Both the position numbers and the translations under genes were made by a program. The notes beneath the pieces are model-generated. The model was not told the DNA's origin, ran no database searches, and saw nothing but the letters and a program-made list of their open reading frames with translations. Shown here one piece after another: positions 12,157 to 21,292 of a stretch of DNA of 40,970 nucleotides. Numbering within the stretch: the first letter of the stretch is position 1; each line of letters begins with the position of its first letter. This DNA comes from Candidatus Dojkabacteria bacterium (GTDB taxonomy: Bacteria; Patescibacteriota; Dojkabacteria; SC72; JAFGCJ01), in contig JAFGCJ010000003.1 in NCBI GenBank assembly GCA_016932785.1, forward strand, positions 1-40,970. Reading direction: 5' to 3'.

Positions 12157-14076
12157 TTATTTCTTAACGTCGGGATCTGAACTATTTCCACTGGAGGAAC
12201 TACCCTTGAAGAACGCCTCGAACTCCTCAGCGTCAATTACCTCTTTTTCGAGAAGCAATTCTGCTAGTCCATCCAATTCATCCTTATGCTCAGTCAATAT
12301 GTTTTCAACCTTTTCCTGTTCTTCATCAATAATCCTTTTTACTTCAAGATCAATATCCCTAGCTGTTTCTTCACTATACTCCTTTTTCGTATAGCCATAC
12401 CCCAAATATTTCATTTCATCAAGATCCTCATACTGGACAAATCCTATCTTATCACTCATGCCATACTTGGTAACCATATCCCTTGCCTCCTCGGTTGCAA
12501 CCTTAATATCCTGGGACGCACCTGTTGTTATATCTTTGAACTTTATCTTCTCAGCAACACGACCACCAACAGTTACCGCAATGAATGCCTCCATCTGATT
12601 CCTTGTCCTGTTCTCTCTATCTTTCTTTGGTAAAAGCATTGTCATCCCGCCTGAAATACCTCTCGAGATTATGCTTACACCGTCGACTGGATCTGCATGT
12701 TTCATGTATTTTGCGACCAACGCGTGACCCGCTTCATGATAGGCGGTCATTTTAATATCTTCACTCTCACGTTTTTTACTTTTCCGCTCCGGCCCGTATC
12801 TTACCTTCAGAGCAGACTCCTCTATATCCTTGGATTCTATCTGCTTCTTATCTTCCTTTGCAGCAAGAATAGCCGCCTCATTAAGGGCATTCTCCAGATC
12901 AGCACCGGAAAAACCCACCGTGCGCCGCGCAATCTTGGCCAAGTCCACGTCCTCCGCAAGCTTCTTGTTCTTAGAATGTATCTCCAGTATCTGCTCACGT
13001 TCATGAACATCCGGAAGAGTCAGAACAATATTCCTATCAAACCTCCCCGGGCGCAGTATCGCGGGATCCAAAACGTCTGGCCTGTTCGTAGCGGCAACAA
13101 CAATAACATTAGTTCTGGGCTCCAAACCATCCATCTCCACAAGTATCTGATTCAATGTCTGTTCTGTATTACCACTGTGAAGTGTCGTACCACGTTTCTT
13201 AGCAACAGCATCGATCTCATCTATAAAAATGATGCAAGGAGCCGCCCTTCTTGCCTTTTTGAAAAGGTCTCTTACCCTCGAGGCTCCAGCGCCTACAAGC
13301 ATCTCCTCAAATTCTGATCCAGATGTATGGAAAAACGGAACCCCAGCCTCCCCCGCTACAGCACGCGCAAGAAGCGTCTTGCCCGAACCCGGAGGCCCTA
13401 CTAGAAGAACCCCTTTCGGTATCCTCGCCCCCAGCTTCGTAAACTTACGAGGATTCTTAAGAAATTGAACAACTTCAATCAACTCCTCCTTAGACTCTTT
13501 TATACCTGCAACATCTTTAAATCCAACATCAGACTTCCTTCCCCAGATCAATCTTGCCTTACTTTGACCAAAATCTAATAACTTCCCTCCTGAATTTTGC
13601 ATGCTTCTAACAAAGAGAAATACTCCTACAGCAAGTAGCGCCATAAGAGCAATCGAAACAACATCTACCCAATTTACTTTTGTTACAGGCTCAACGGTAA
13701 CGTTGGCGTCGATATCCGATAGTTTTAAACCTTCCTGTTGAAGACTTTCAATAAAATCTGCTCCTTCAGGAATATATGCAAAAAACTTTTTCCCTTCACC
13801 TATTTCCGATTCATCATCTGTCTCGATGAACACTCTATCCTCCCTTATAGTAACATCCTCTACATTGTCATCCTTAATTTCTTCAATAATATCGGAGATG
13901 CTAACCTTTTCTGCTGATTCGCCCATTGAGCGAAGATAGATATACCCACTAATTAGCATAACAGCAACCAAAACTGCCGAAATCAAGGCACCACTAATGT
14001 TACTACGACGGACTTTCTTGGAGATTACACTAGATTTAGAGACATCTCCCTTATTATTTTTTGAATTTTCTTCCAA
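12157..14076 (-). CDS. ftsH: ATP-dependent zinc metalloprotease FtsH
   Basis: This membrane-bound AAA+ protease degrades misfolded and regulatory membrane and cytoplasmic proteins. There are two N-terminal membrane helices (about 28-49 and 143-160) with an outside domain between. The AAA module follows with Walker A GPPGSGKT (near 229), Walker [10 protein letters not shown] and the second region of homology [19 protein letters not shown]. The zinc motif HEAGH is near residue 446, and the C-terminus is serine-rich. The start appears to be TTG at 14076, since the frame has no suitable ATG nearby. An extended -10 (TGA plus TATACT, TATACT at 14111-14116) lies upstream. It is followed closely by polA. 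Confidence 0.97.
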   Translation of the reverse strand: MEENSKNNKGDVSKSSVISKKVRRSNISGALISAVLVAVMLISGYIYLRSMGESAEKVSISDIIEEIKDDNVEDVTIREDRVFIETDDESEIGEGKKFFAYIPEGADFIESLQQEGLKLSDIDANVTVEPVTKVNWVDVVSIALMALLAVGVFLFVRSMQNSGGKLLDFGQSKARLIWGRKSDVGFKDVAGIKESKEELIEVVQFLKNPRKFTKLGARIPKGVLLVGPPGSGKTLLARAVAGEAGVPFFHTSGSEFEEMLVGAGASRVRDLFKKARRAAPCIIFIDEIDAVAKKRGTTLHSGNTEQTLNQILVEMDGLEPRTNVIVVAATNRPDVLDPAILRPGRFDRNIVLTLPDVHEREQILEIHSKNKKLAEDVDLAKIARRTVGFSGADLENALNEAAILAAKEDKKQIESKDIEESALKVRYGPERKSKKRESEDIKMTAYHEAGHALVAKYMKHADPVDGVSIISRGISGGMTMLLPKKDRENRTRNQMEAFIAVTVGGRVAEKIKFKDITTGASQDIKVATEEARDMVTKYGMSDKIGFVQYEDLDEMKYLGYGYTKKEYSEETARDIDLEVKRIIDEEQEKVENILTEHKDELDGLAELLLEKEVIDAEEFEAFFKGSSSSGNSSDPDVKK

Positions 14077-14186
14077 TGCGAAATAAGAAAAATTTATCTA
14101 TTTATTAGAGAGTATATCACCCTCTACAATATTTTCCGGCCTTCATTAAAGGCAAATAGAATGTACAAATTAAGATCACGCCACTC

Positions 14187-14260
14187 TGGTGATGGAGAGA
14201 TTCGAACTCTCGACCCCAGGTTTATGAATCCTGTGCTCTAGCCAACTGAGCTACATCACC
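14187..14260 (-). tRNA. tRNA with anticodon CAT (elongator Met, or Ile2)
   Basis: The acceptor GGTGATG/CATCACC is fully paired, so it is not an initiator. The anticodon loop TTCATAA gives CAT. The anticodon stem CAGGA/ACCTG has one A-A mismatch next to the loop. The CCA end is not encoded. A CAT tRNA can be elongator Met or lysidine-modified Ile2. Because tRNA-Ile(TAT) is also present in this window, elongator Met is the more likely reading. Confidence 0.92.
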
Positions 14261-14383
14261 AGGCTGACGTGACTTCACAGATGATATCTAAAAAGAACCG
14301 AACTGATATTACCAAAAAACCAAAAGAATATGAATATCTCGCTATTTTTCTTAGTAAACTACCGGAAAGGCAAGGAACAGAAA

Positions 14384-14458
14384 TGGTTGCGGGGGCTCGA
14401 TTCGAACGAGCGACCTTCAGGTTATGAGCCTGACGAGCTGCCACTGCTCCACCCCGCG
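14384..14458 (-). tRNA. Initiator tRNA-fMet (anticodon CAT), CCA encoded
   Basis: It has the unpaired first acceptor position (C1 opposite A72) typical of bacterial initiators, an A11-U24 pair in the D-stem, and the loop CTCATAA. The encoded CCA is at 14384-14386. The anticodon stem is TCAGG/CCTGA, so only two of the usual three consecutive G-C pairs are present (29-41 is A-U). The D-loop is two bases shorter than usual. Confidence 0.94.
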
Positions 14459-14539
14459 TATCTTAAAATAAAGAAATGTGTGAAGTTTACAATATTAACA
14501 AGGAAATATCAATCTCGGAACAACACAATCAAGAAGATA

Positions 14540-14947
14540 TTACACACCTTTAATCAGAAACTGCCACCAGGATTTCCACTCTCCATCCTTATCTTCAACA
14601 GTATCTTCATCTTCGCTTACAACTCCCTGAACATCAGCAGTATCAGGCAGAACAGCAACTATTTCACCGTCTTTAGCATAATAAAGTCTATCCCTTGCCT
14701 CCTTTTCGACATAGTCATCACCAATAATCTCTTCCTTCCTACTCACAAGTTCAAGATTTCTCACCCTAAGCTCATCTACCTCTCCGCTGGCCTGATCTAA
14801 AAGTTCCATACGATTGTATGCAGCCCGAAGAGACTTCACTGAATTCACAACAAGAACCGCTGATAATCCAGTAAATACAGCTGCTAGCAAAAAAGAGAAT
14901 ACTCTAGAACTACTCTTATTTTTCTTTTTTTCCTCTAGACGATTCAT
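14540..14947 (-). CDS. FtsB/DivIC-like septum formation protein
   Basis: The 135 aa have a basic N-terminus, one membrane helix (about 16-35, FSFLLAAVFTGLSAVLVVNS), a coiled coil (about 40-75) and the family signature VEKEARDRLYYAKDGEIVAV near 80-99. FtsB/DivIC proteins bridge FtsL and FtsQ in the division complex at the membrane. An acidic C-terminal tail ends in WWQFLIKGV. The gene is the first of the minus-strand block that continues into the two tRNAs, ftsH and polA. It diverges from the recombinase gene. A weak promoter (ATGTCA, 16 bp, TATACT at 15007-15012) is possible. Confidence 0.8.
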   Translation of the reverse strand: MNRLEEKKKNKSSSRVFSFLLAAVFTGLSAVLVVNSVKSLRAAYNRMELLDQASGEVDELRVRNLELVSRKEEIIGDDYVEKEARDRLYYAKDGEIVAVLPDTADVQGVVSEDEDTVEDKDGEWKSWWQFLIKGV

Positions 14948-15056
14948 TAGGCAGTAACATCAATATCTACTAAAAGAAGTATAAACATAAAACTGCTTAA
15001 AAATCCAGTATAATTTGGTAACAAGTCGTGACATCCATTCCTATAGTTAAACATTA

Positions 15057-15086
15057 TTGACCCCAGTGTCAGTTTGTTGATATAAT
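15057..15086 (+). promoter_or_regulatory. Promoter of the Xer-like recombinase gene
   Basis: TTGACC (15057-15062), 18 bp, TATAAT (15081-15086). The predicted +1 is near 15093, giving a leader of about 49 nt before the ATG at 15142. A weak GGGGA lies upstream of that ATG. Confidence 0.7.
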
Positions 15087-15141
15087 CAAAAAGATTTCGG
15101 AAAAATGAGCATTTTTATAAATTATATCGGGGAATTCGATC

Positions 15142-16023
15142 ATGGCAGCGTCTAGTTTAAATCAACTTCATAGTGACTTTATAGAAGACCTAAAATCCAA
15201 AGGTAGATCTCAATCAACTATCATTGCTTATGGCAAGGACCTCGAGCAAGTTATTGAGTTTCTGGGAAACAAGAGCAAGACTGCTCCAACAGAAGTTGCC
15301 TTAGAAGATCTTGAAGAATTTAAAGCTGACCTCGGAAAACAGGACTACACTCCGAAAAGTATTTCTAGAAAAATTAACAGCATTAGAACATTTTTTAAGT
15401 ATCTCTACGGACAAAACATGATCAGCGAAAATCCAGCAGAGAAGCTTTCACATCCAAAATTCGAAACAAAACCTCCCAGAGTTCTAACAGAAATGGAATA
15501 TCGTGCACTCAGGGACGTAAGCAGAACAGATGTACGACTTTACTCAATCGTTGAGCTTCTATTACAGACTGGTATAAGAATCGGAGAACTCACAAGATTG
15601 AAGATTGATGATGTCAAAACAACAAAGGACGGCAAGCTAAAATACCTCGATATTGAGGCTTTCGGAAGCCATCCTGAGAGGAAGGTTCCACTTAATCAGT
15701 CAGCAAATAAGGCACTCGATGAATATCTAAAGGTCAGACCTAAAGCTAACGACAATACAATTTTCGTTACCAAAACCGGAAATCCTCTTCTTGTAAGAAA
15801 TATTAGAACATCAATCGATAGAGCTTTTGAGAAGGCTGGGATTAAGAACGCGAAAGTCAACGATCTTAGAAATACTTTCATTGCTCATCACCTTGCAAAC
15901 GGTGTCAGCCTTGTTACCGTTTCCAAGCTGGTTGGTCACAAGAGACTCTCAACCACAGAGAAATACCTGGACCTTATCAAGAAGGAGGAAAATGGCACCC
16001 AGCAAAAGCTGGAGGCCCTCTAG
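15142..16023 (+). CDS. Tyrosine recombinase, XerC/XerD/XerA-like
   Basis: The 293-aa length and SAM-like N-terminal core-binding domain (about 5-95) fit Xer proteins that resolve chromosome dimers at dif. In the catalytic domain the first arginine lies in TGIRIGELTRL, the second in NDLRNTF, then GHK and the nucleophile tyrosine in TEKYLDL. The residue equivalent to the conserved histidine of HxLRH (XerD H244) is asparagine, and the next histidine is also asparagine. The gene stands alone with its own promoter in a housekeeping neighbourhood, which favours a chromosomal Xer over a phage integrase. I saw no dif site in the window. Confidence 0.88.
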   Translation: MAASSLNQLHSDFIEDLKSKGRSQSTIIAYGKDLEQVIEFLGNKSKTAPTEVALEDLEEFKADLGKQDYTPKSISRKINSIRTFFKYLYGQNMISENPAEKLSHPKFETKPPRVLTEMEYRALRDVSRTDVRLYSIVELLLQTGIRIGELTRLKIDDVKTTKDGKLKYLDIEAFGSHPERKVPLNQSANKALDEYLKVRPKANDNTIFVTKTGNPLLVRNIRTSIDRAFEKAGIKNAKVNDLRNTFIAHHLANGVSLVTVSKLVGHKRLSTTEKYLDLIKKEENGTQQKLEAL

Positions 16024-16176
16024 CCGCTAACCTATAGATCCGTCGTTGCACAAAAATCCCTATTCTGAAAGGATAATTTACACAATTACCCCCAATCTTA
16101 TAGTAGAGCCAGACCCTAAAAACGATATCATACACACCTTGCCAATCGCCTATTAAGAATCTACAATCACCTCACT

Positions 16177-17250
16177 ATGACAATTCTTGCAATAGACACA
16201 TCCTGCGACGAAACAGCAGCCGCTGTAATCAGAAACAACCGTGTCATATCAAACGTAATATCCTCCCAAGTAGAACTACACAAAAAATGGGGAGGAGTCG
16301 TTCCAGACATCGCAAGAAGAGCACATGCAGAAAGAATTGACGCTGTTGTTAATGAAGCCTTGAAGCGTTCGAGAGTTAAACTAGACGATATAGACTATTT
16401 TGCCGTTACATACGGCCCAGGGCTTGCTATAGCTCTTGAAATAGGAGTGAAAAAGGCAAAAGAAATGGCTTTAAAACAAAATAAACCTCTAGTGTCAGTA
16501 GACCATATGGAGGGTCACCTCCTCTCATCTTTCGCTAAAAATTCTTTAGGAAGGAACCCAAAAGGTCCTACCCTAACCGACCTCCCAGCAATGGGTTTAC
16601 TTGTCTCCGGAGGACATACTGAACTCGTTCTAATGAAAGACTTCGGCGACTACAAGATCGTTGGAGAAACACTAGACGATGCAGCCGGCGAAGCCTTCGA
16701 CAAGGTTGCAAAAATGCTCAACCTGGGGTATCCGGGAGGACCTATCGTGACAGAATTTGCGGAAAAAGGGACTCCAGGTAGCTTCGATTTACCTATCCCT
16801 ATGGAGAATTCTGGAGACTTAAATTTCAGTTTCTCAGGACTTAAAACCGCATGCCTTTATAAGATTAAAGACCTTAAAAAATCAGGAAAATTCAAGGATC
16901 AAAAACTCTGGATTCACAACTTCTGTGCCGATTTTCAAAACTCGGTTATCAAATCCCTGGTTATTAAGCTCCAACAGGCAATCGCCGAATACAAGGTCAA
17001 ATCCGTCTTTCTCGGAGGAGGAGTAATAGCAAATGTCCCTCTCCGCCGAGCAGTAAGATCTGCCATGAAAAAATCCCGCGTAAAAGTCTATCAGCCTTAC
17101 TCTCCCAAATTATTCGGTGACAATGCAGCGATGATTGGGGTTTGCGCCTATTACCAGATAAAGCGAAACGACAATATGGTACTTCACGACAAAAACAGAA
17201 TCCGAGAACTCGATCGAGATCCCGTATTACAGATTAGAACCAAGGACTAA
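16177..17250 (+). CDS. tsaD: tRNA N6-adenosine threonylcarbamoyltransferase TsaD
   Basis: It transfers the threonylcarbamoyl group to A37 of tRNAs reading ANN codons, together with TsaB and TsaE. It opens with the ASKHA phosphate motif ILAIDTSCDETAAAVI. The metal-binding HMEGH is near residue 110. SGGHTELVL, DDAAGEAFDKVAK, NFSFSGLKT, GGGVIAN and the late metal-binding stretch LFGDNAAMIG are all present. The length (357 aa) is typical. The 153-nt gap before it holds no clear promoter, so read-through from the recombinase gene is possible. Its partners are not in this window. Confidence 0.97.
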   Translation: MTILAIDTSCDETAAAVIRNNRVISNVISSQVELHKKWGGVVPDIARRAHAERIDAVVNEALKRSRVKLDDIDYFAVTYGPGLAIALEIGVKKAKEMALKQNKPLVSVDHMEGHLLSSFAKNSLGRNPKGPTLTDLPAMGLLVSGGHTELVLMKDFGDYKIVGETLDDAAGEAFDKVAKMLNLGYPGGPIVTEFAEKGTPGSFDLPIPMENSGDLNFSFSGLKTACLYKIKDLKKSGKFKDQKLWIHNFCADFQNSVIKSLVIKLQQAIAEYKVKSVFLGGGVIANVPLRRAVRSAMKKSRVKVYQPYSPKLFGDNAAMIGVCAYYQIKRNDNMVLHDKNRIRELDRDPVLQIRTKD

Positions 17251-17268
17251 TGACTATGGGCTAAAGAT

Positions 17269-17331
17269 TTAAGCCTGTGCCCTACTGTTTATCCTGTCCC
17301 AAAAGGCAAAAATCAGTCCCAAGGATTCAAT
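17269..17331 (-). pseudogene. 3' remnant of a second MFS transporter gene
   Basis: Read on the minus strand this stretch encodes LGLIFAFWDRINSRAQA and a TAA stop, closely matching the C-terminus of the intact MFS gene (LGLVFAFWDRTNDKTV). At DNA level 17292-17322 matches 19093-19123 at 29 of 31 positions. No upstream reading frame remains, because tsaD ends at 17250 and the amidase starts at 17356. It is a duplication scar and not a gene. Confidence 0.75.
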
Positions 17332-17344
17332 ATTCACAAATTGA

Positions 17345-17350
17345 TATAAT
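17345..17350 (+). promoter_or_regulatory. -10 element of the amidase gene, leaderless
   Basis: TATAAT ends 5 nt before the ATG at 17356, so transcription should begin at or next to the start codon. The -35 region is weak (AGGATT at 17 bp). Confidence 0.5.
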
Positions 17351-17355
17351 AAAGC

Positions 17356-19068
17356 ATGAGAAAGAGATCAAAAAGGATAAAACTCCAAAAGATACTATTC
17401 CCCGTATTCGTAATACTGGTAATTATTCCTACGTTTTTCATCGATGGCAATAATTATGAACCCACCACTCAAAGTTACCCAAACGCTGAGACCCATAAAG
17501 ATGAAGAGCAATCATCGGATCATACTAACACCAACGTACTACAAAATAGTGATGCTGATACAACACCTTCAGACGAAACAAGTATAGCTACTTCAAATCG
17601 TCAAACCATCTTACTTTCTGACCCCAAAGTTGAAACCCGGAGACTCACTGCCGGTACTATTTACTCCCTTAGTACAGATAGACTACAAAAAGATACTATT
17701 TACACTATAGACATATCGAATTACGAATTTTCAGATTTCGCTCTAGTTTGGCCGTCAGGAGATCTAAAATACTCTCTCACAAACTCCAACTCAGAAAACG
17801 AATTCCACTCCGTTCCGATCGATGACGACATTCAGGAATTTGAAGAAAACATTACCTCAAACCTAATCTCCGTTGATGAGAAATCCTACAATTTCATAAA
17901 CATCATAAGCAATAGCGATCTCCTAACATTGCGTATAGATCTTATTAACCCGACACCATCCGATACACTTTCATCAAGTAGGAATGTAAGTGCGACAGGT
18001 ACATATAATCGTGATTCAGGAGCAAAATATACAACCCTCAATATCATAAGCAGAGACCAGTGGGGAGCCTCCTTCTCACCAGATATTGACGATCCCTCTA
18101 GATTCACCTGGGAGCCGGCTTATCATCCTGTATCGAGAATCGTGGTTCATCATACCGCAGGTTCAAACTACCCATCAGATCCTGCTGCAGTGGTCAGATC
18201 AATCTACCTTTACCACGCAGAGACACGTGGATGGGGGGATATAGGATATAACTATCTGATAGACCACAGAGGAAACATCTACGAAGGTAAAGCCGGAGGG
18301 GACGAGGTTTTTGCATATCACGCCTTTACTGAAGCCAATGCTATGAGTATAGGCATTTCATTGCTTGGAGACTTTACTTATTACAACCCAACATACGCGG
18401 CCCAAAGTTCTCTTATTAAACTTATGGCCGAGAAGGCTGCCTTCTACAACTTCGATCTGAAATACTCAAACGGAAATCTAGGAAAGTGGTTAGATTCCAG
18501 TTACACTGTTTTTGGCCATAGAGACACATGGTTCTGGTGCTACGAAGGGCATTCCTCCGATTACAGATGTCCTAGCGGTGACCAATGGATCATCAATGCT
18601 ACAGCTTGTCCGGGAGACAAGCTACGGAACTTACTTAGCTCCACCCTGACATACCAGGCTCAGAGCTACAAGAATTCTCATTTCTCAACAATGAAGAGCG
18701 TTATTAGCAAAGTCGAAAGCAAGATGAGCAATCCTCATGAACAGGACAAAATTCTTGTCGTGTTTGACCTTCCAGAAACCGCAACAGAAAACGAAGTCCT
18801 TTCTCTTATCCCAAGCTATTCAGGTATAACAGATATATACATCGAAAAAAACCGGGCCACCATACTAGTCAGAGATTGGAACAACGGAGGTATTATTCCC
18901 CCATCGGGTTGGGATGGTTATAATGCACCTGGTACATTCTTCCCGGTTGCGGAAGGTACTGACGACAGACTGGAAACTCTATTAAAATTATTCGTACTCG
19001 ATCCAAAGATCAAATCTGCCGATCTAAACTACTACAAAGATCTCCGGAAATATGAAAATTCTCAGTAA
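17356..19068 (+). CDS. Secreted N-acetylmuramoyl-L-alanine amidase (amidase_2/PGRP fold)
   Basis: It cuts the bond between MurNAc and the peptide stem of peptidoglycan. A basic start and one hydrophobic helix (about 13-30) export or anchor it. Residues about 35-225 form a serine/threonine-rich region with a possible beta-sandwich. The amidase domain (about 229-425) starts ISRDQWGA and carries the zinc ligands in VVHHTAG (near 264), FGHRD (near 387) and TACPGD (near 418). YNYLIDHRGNIYEG is typical. Extra cysteines around WFWCYEGHSSDYRC may form disulfides. The C-terminal 140 residues are unassigned. It converges with the MFS gene, 4 bp apart. Confidence 0.92.
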   Translation: MRKRSKRIKLQKILFPVFVILVIIPTFFIDGNNYEPTTQSYPNAETHKDEEQSSDHTNTNVLQNSDADTTPSDETSIATSNRQTILLSDPKVETRRLTAGTIYSLSTDRLQKDTIYTIDISNYEFSDFALVWPSGDLKYSLTNSNSENEFHSVPIDDDIQEFEENITSNLISVDEKSYNFINIISNSDLLTLRIDLINPTPSDTLSSSRNVSATGTYNRDSGAKYTTLNIISRDQWGASFSPDIDDPSRFTWEPAYHPVSRIVVHHTAGSNYPSDPAAVVRSIYLYHAETRGWGDIGYNYLIDHRGNIYEGKAGGDEVFAYHAFTEANAMSIGISLLGDFTYYNPTYAAQSSLIKLMAEKAAFYNFDLKYSNGNLGKWLDSSYTVFGHRDTWFWCYEGHSSDYRCPSGDQWIINATACPGDKLRNLLSSTLTYQAQSYKNSHFSTMKSVISKVESKMSNPHEQDKILVVFDLPETATENEVLSLIPSYSGITDIYIEKNRATILVRDWNNGGIIPPSGWDGYNAPGTFFPVAEGTDDRLETLLKLFVLDPKIKSADLNYYKDLRKYENSQ

Positions 19069-19072
19069 ATAA

Positions 19073-20206
19073 TTAAACAGTCTTGTCATTTGTCCTGTCC
19101 CAAAAGGCAAAAACCAGCCCCAATGACCCAAGCACAACGGCTATACATATTCCAACAATCCCAACACCATAATTATCCAGAACAAACCCTATACCCAATA
19201 ACATACCGGAACTAGCAAGTCTCGAAAGGAGACTCTGAAACGAGATCACACTTGCGCGTACTGTATCCTTGACCCTAGTATTAATCTCGTATTCAAAAAA
19301 GGTTGACGATAATCCCCTCATAAAGTGCCCTCCCATAAGACCCAAGATCACAATTACTGGAATTCCAAAAATAGACATCATCACTGAAGAAATAACTACC
19401 ATCAAGACAATAAACATGGAACCAAATTTGGGTAACCTGGGATATACCTTACTTCCGACAGCAACCAGGAAAGTCGCAAACCCAGCCAGTATTCCCCACC
19501 AGACGACTTTCAGACCCATCTCATCAAAAATTGGGTTATACAGCCATTTATAGCTCAAAAATAAGCCTCCCAGCAGCCCATATAGCAACGTTAGAGATAG
19601 AAGTTTTTTATCACTATATATTGATTTAACTCCTACTACAGCCCGCGAAAATATATTTCCTTGGATTTTCTTATTGCTTTCAACATTCAAACTCAGCAAT
19701 ATGGGTACTCCAACAGCAAAAGCCACCGAACTAAGCCAAATAGGAATCCTGAGATCTACATCAGCCAGAAAACCTCCTACAGCGGTAGACAGCATACCCC
19801 ATATAACAGTCCAGAAGCCTATATCTGCATTATCCTTTTTGAAATTCCCAGAAACACTATACAATAATGCCGTAATACTACCAGTAATCAAAGACTGTCC
19901 AAGGGCAAGAAGAATCAGAGCCACAATATAGAAACCAGTCGGTCCGGATAAAGAAATCAAAAACATTGAAACCGCATTTAGGCTAAACCCAAAAATCACC
20001 GACAATCTATGTGAAAAGTGATCACCTATAACACCGGTAGGATACTCTAGTAGAACTATTGCTATTGAATATAAGCTCAAAAGCTTATATCCAAGATCAT
20101 AGTCAATACCCCTACTCTTCCAATACAGAAGAGATATTGAAATCCAGAAAAGTGACGACCCCAGTAGACATACCAATTTTACTCTGAAAAGCTTGGACAT
20201 CCACAC
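19073..20206 (-). CDS. Major facilitator superfamily transporter
   Basis: The 377 aa are almost entirely hydrophobic helices, about 12 by eye, which suits a compact MFS permease. The motif A loop between helices 2 and 3 is seen as GVIGDHFSHRLSVIFG. The substrate cannot be told. The start is either GTG at 20206 or the ATG two codons later (20200); the preceding PH-domain gene ends only 10 nt upstream, so the two are co-transcribed. The last 17 codons also exist as a stray copy at 17269-17331. Confidence 0.88.
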   Translation of the reverse strand: MWMSKLFRVKLVCLLGSSLFWISISLLYWKSRGIDYDLGYKLLSLYSIAIVLLEYPTGVIGDHFSHRLSVIFGFSLNAVSMFLISLSGPTGFYIVALILLALGQSLITGSITALLYSVSGNFKKDNADIGFWTVIWGMLSTAVGGFLADVDLRIPIWLSSVAFAVGVPILLSLNVESNKKIQGNIFSRAVVGVKSIYSDKKLLSLTLLYGLLGGLFLSYKWLYNPIFDEMGLKVVWWGILAGFATFLVAVGSKVYPRLPKFGSMFIVLMVVISSVMMSIFGIPVIVILGLMGGHFMRGLSSTFFEYEINTRVKDTVRASVISFQSLLSRLASSGMLLGIGFVLDNYGVGIVGICIAVVLGSLGLVFAFWDRTNDKTV

Positions 20207-20216
20207 CGACTACAAG

Positions 20217-20759
20217 TTAGCTACGTGCACCTTTGCTTGTTTTTATAGCCTTAAGAATCTCACCCCCATGATCAGTATAAATCACGAGATACCTGTTCTT
20301 AAACCGTAGATTATTATCATCATCAGCCTCTACTTCAACATCGTCCAAAGGGAGACTCTCTTTTATAAGAAACGTTGCAAATGGCCCCAAGCGTCCTGCA
20401 ATAATAAACCTCCTATTCGTCACGATAATCCGTGTAACAAACCACCTCAGTAATCGACGAATCTTGGTATTTATGAGAATAAATAAAACTTTTTCTTTCT
20501 TCTGAAGAATACCTTCTGGAACTTCTGGACTATTGAATGTTCTTTTTACCAAGAAATTCAAAGGAATAGAAAGTACAAAAAGGGCAATAAGGCCTATACC
20601 AATAACCTTTAATGTCTCTGATGGAATGTTCGGAATAACACCCTTCAAAAGAAAATACCAGATGATAACCACAAATATGAACCCGACAACCTCAACATAC
20701 CAAGGGAAATATCTCGCTTTTCTCGAACCAGAAAGGATTTTGTATGGATACTTTGACAT
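20217..20759 (-). CDS. Membrane protein with bacterial PH-like domain
   Basis: Two membrane helices (about 24-42 and 49-70) are followed by a beta-rich C-terminal domain. It contains TRIIVTNRRFIIAG, the characteristic strand pair of bacterial PH (bPH2/YdbT-type) domains. It is about 180 aa. The role of these proteins is poorly known; they may sense or organise the membrane. It is the first gene of the transcript leading into the MFS gene. A similar two-helix PH-like protein lies at 37668-38297. Confidence 0.65.
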   Translation of the reverse strand: MSKYPYKILSGSRKARYFPWYVEVVGFIFVVIIWYFLLKGVIPNIPSETLKVIGIGLIALFVLSIPLNFLVKRTFNSPEVPEGILQKKEKVLFILINTKIRRLLRWFVTRIIVTNRRFIIAGRLGPFATFLIKESLPLDDVEVEADDDNNLRFKNRYLVIYTDHGGEILKAIKTSKGARS

Positions 20760-20764
20760 AGCAG

Positions 20765-20794
20765 ATTATACTATTAAATAGCATGTTTTTTCAA
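20765..20794 (-). promoter_or_regulatory. Promoter of the PH-domain/MFS operon, leaderless
   Basis: On the minus strand TTGAAA (20789-20794), 18 bp, TATAAT (20765-20770). The box ends 5 nt before the ATG at 20759, so the mRNA should have essentially no leader. Confidence 0.65.
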
Positions 20795-20854
20795 TATGCC
20801 TAACTCAAGTTCTGACAATAATCAATTACCAAATTCATTCCCTGTATATTGCTC

Positions 20855-21244
20855 CTACTCCTCTATACCTACGGTATCAAGAAATTCACAACAAATATCT
20901 TCAGAAAGACTTTGAAGGCCTACCTTCTGTTCCTCAGTTAAAACAGGTATCAATCGTTTTACATAATCCTCAATCTCTTTTCGAATTATCTGCGCCAATA
21001 CAGTCTCGAATTTGCCTTCACCAAAAGTTTCTCTTAGCAAGAGCAGCATATCCTCAGATGAATCGATTATATTCAACATTCTCAAAATTTCATCCCTCTT
21101 GCCCTCAGGCGCTACACGAGAGAGCTCCAGCAGTGCCTTACTATAACAATTGTTCATAAACCTCTTATAGAAATCCTCCCGGTCACCCTTATACTCAACA
21201 ATACTAAGAATTTTCATGAAGGTTTCCTTGGCTGTCTCAATCAT
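20855..21244 (-). CDS. Hypothetical helical protein, 129 aa
   Basis: I do not recognise it. It is predicted to be all-helical and charged, without membrane segments, with three cysteines (one in the NNCYSK stretch and a CC pair in DICCEFLDTVG near the C-terminus). TATAAA ends about 8 nt before the ATG, again hinting at a leaderless transcript. It sits between the PH-domain gene and a small membrane protein gene on the same strand, each separated by 50-100 nt. Confidence 0.6.
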   Translation of the reverse strand: MIETAKETFMKILSIVEYKGDREDFYKRFMNNCYSKALLELSRVAPEGKRDEILRMLNIIDSSEDMLLLLRETFGEGKFETVLAQIIRKEIEDYVKRLIPVLTEEQKVGLQSLSEDICCEFLDTVGIEE

Positions 21245-21292
21245 TTCATTATTTTATAGGTAGAGAAAAGATAAAATCAGGCAGATTCCTTT

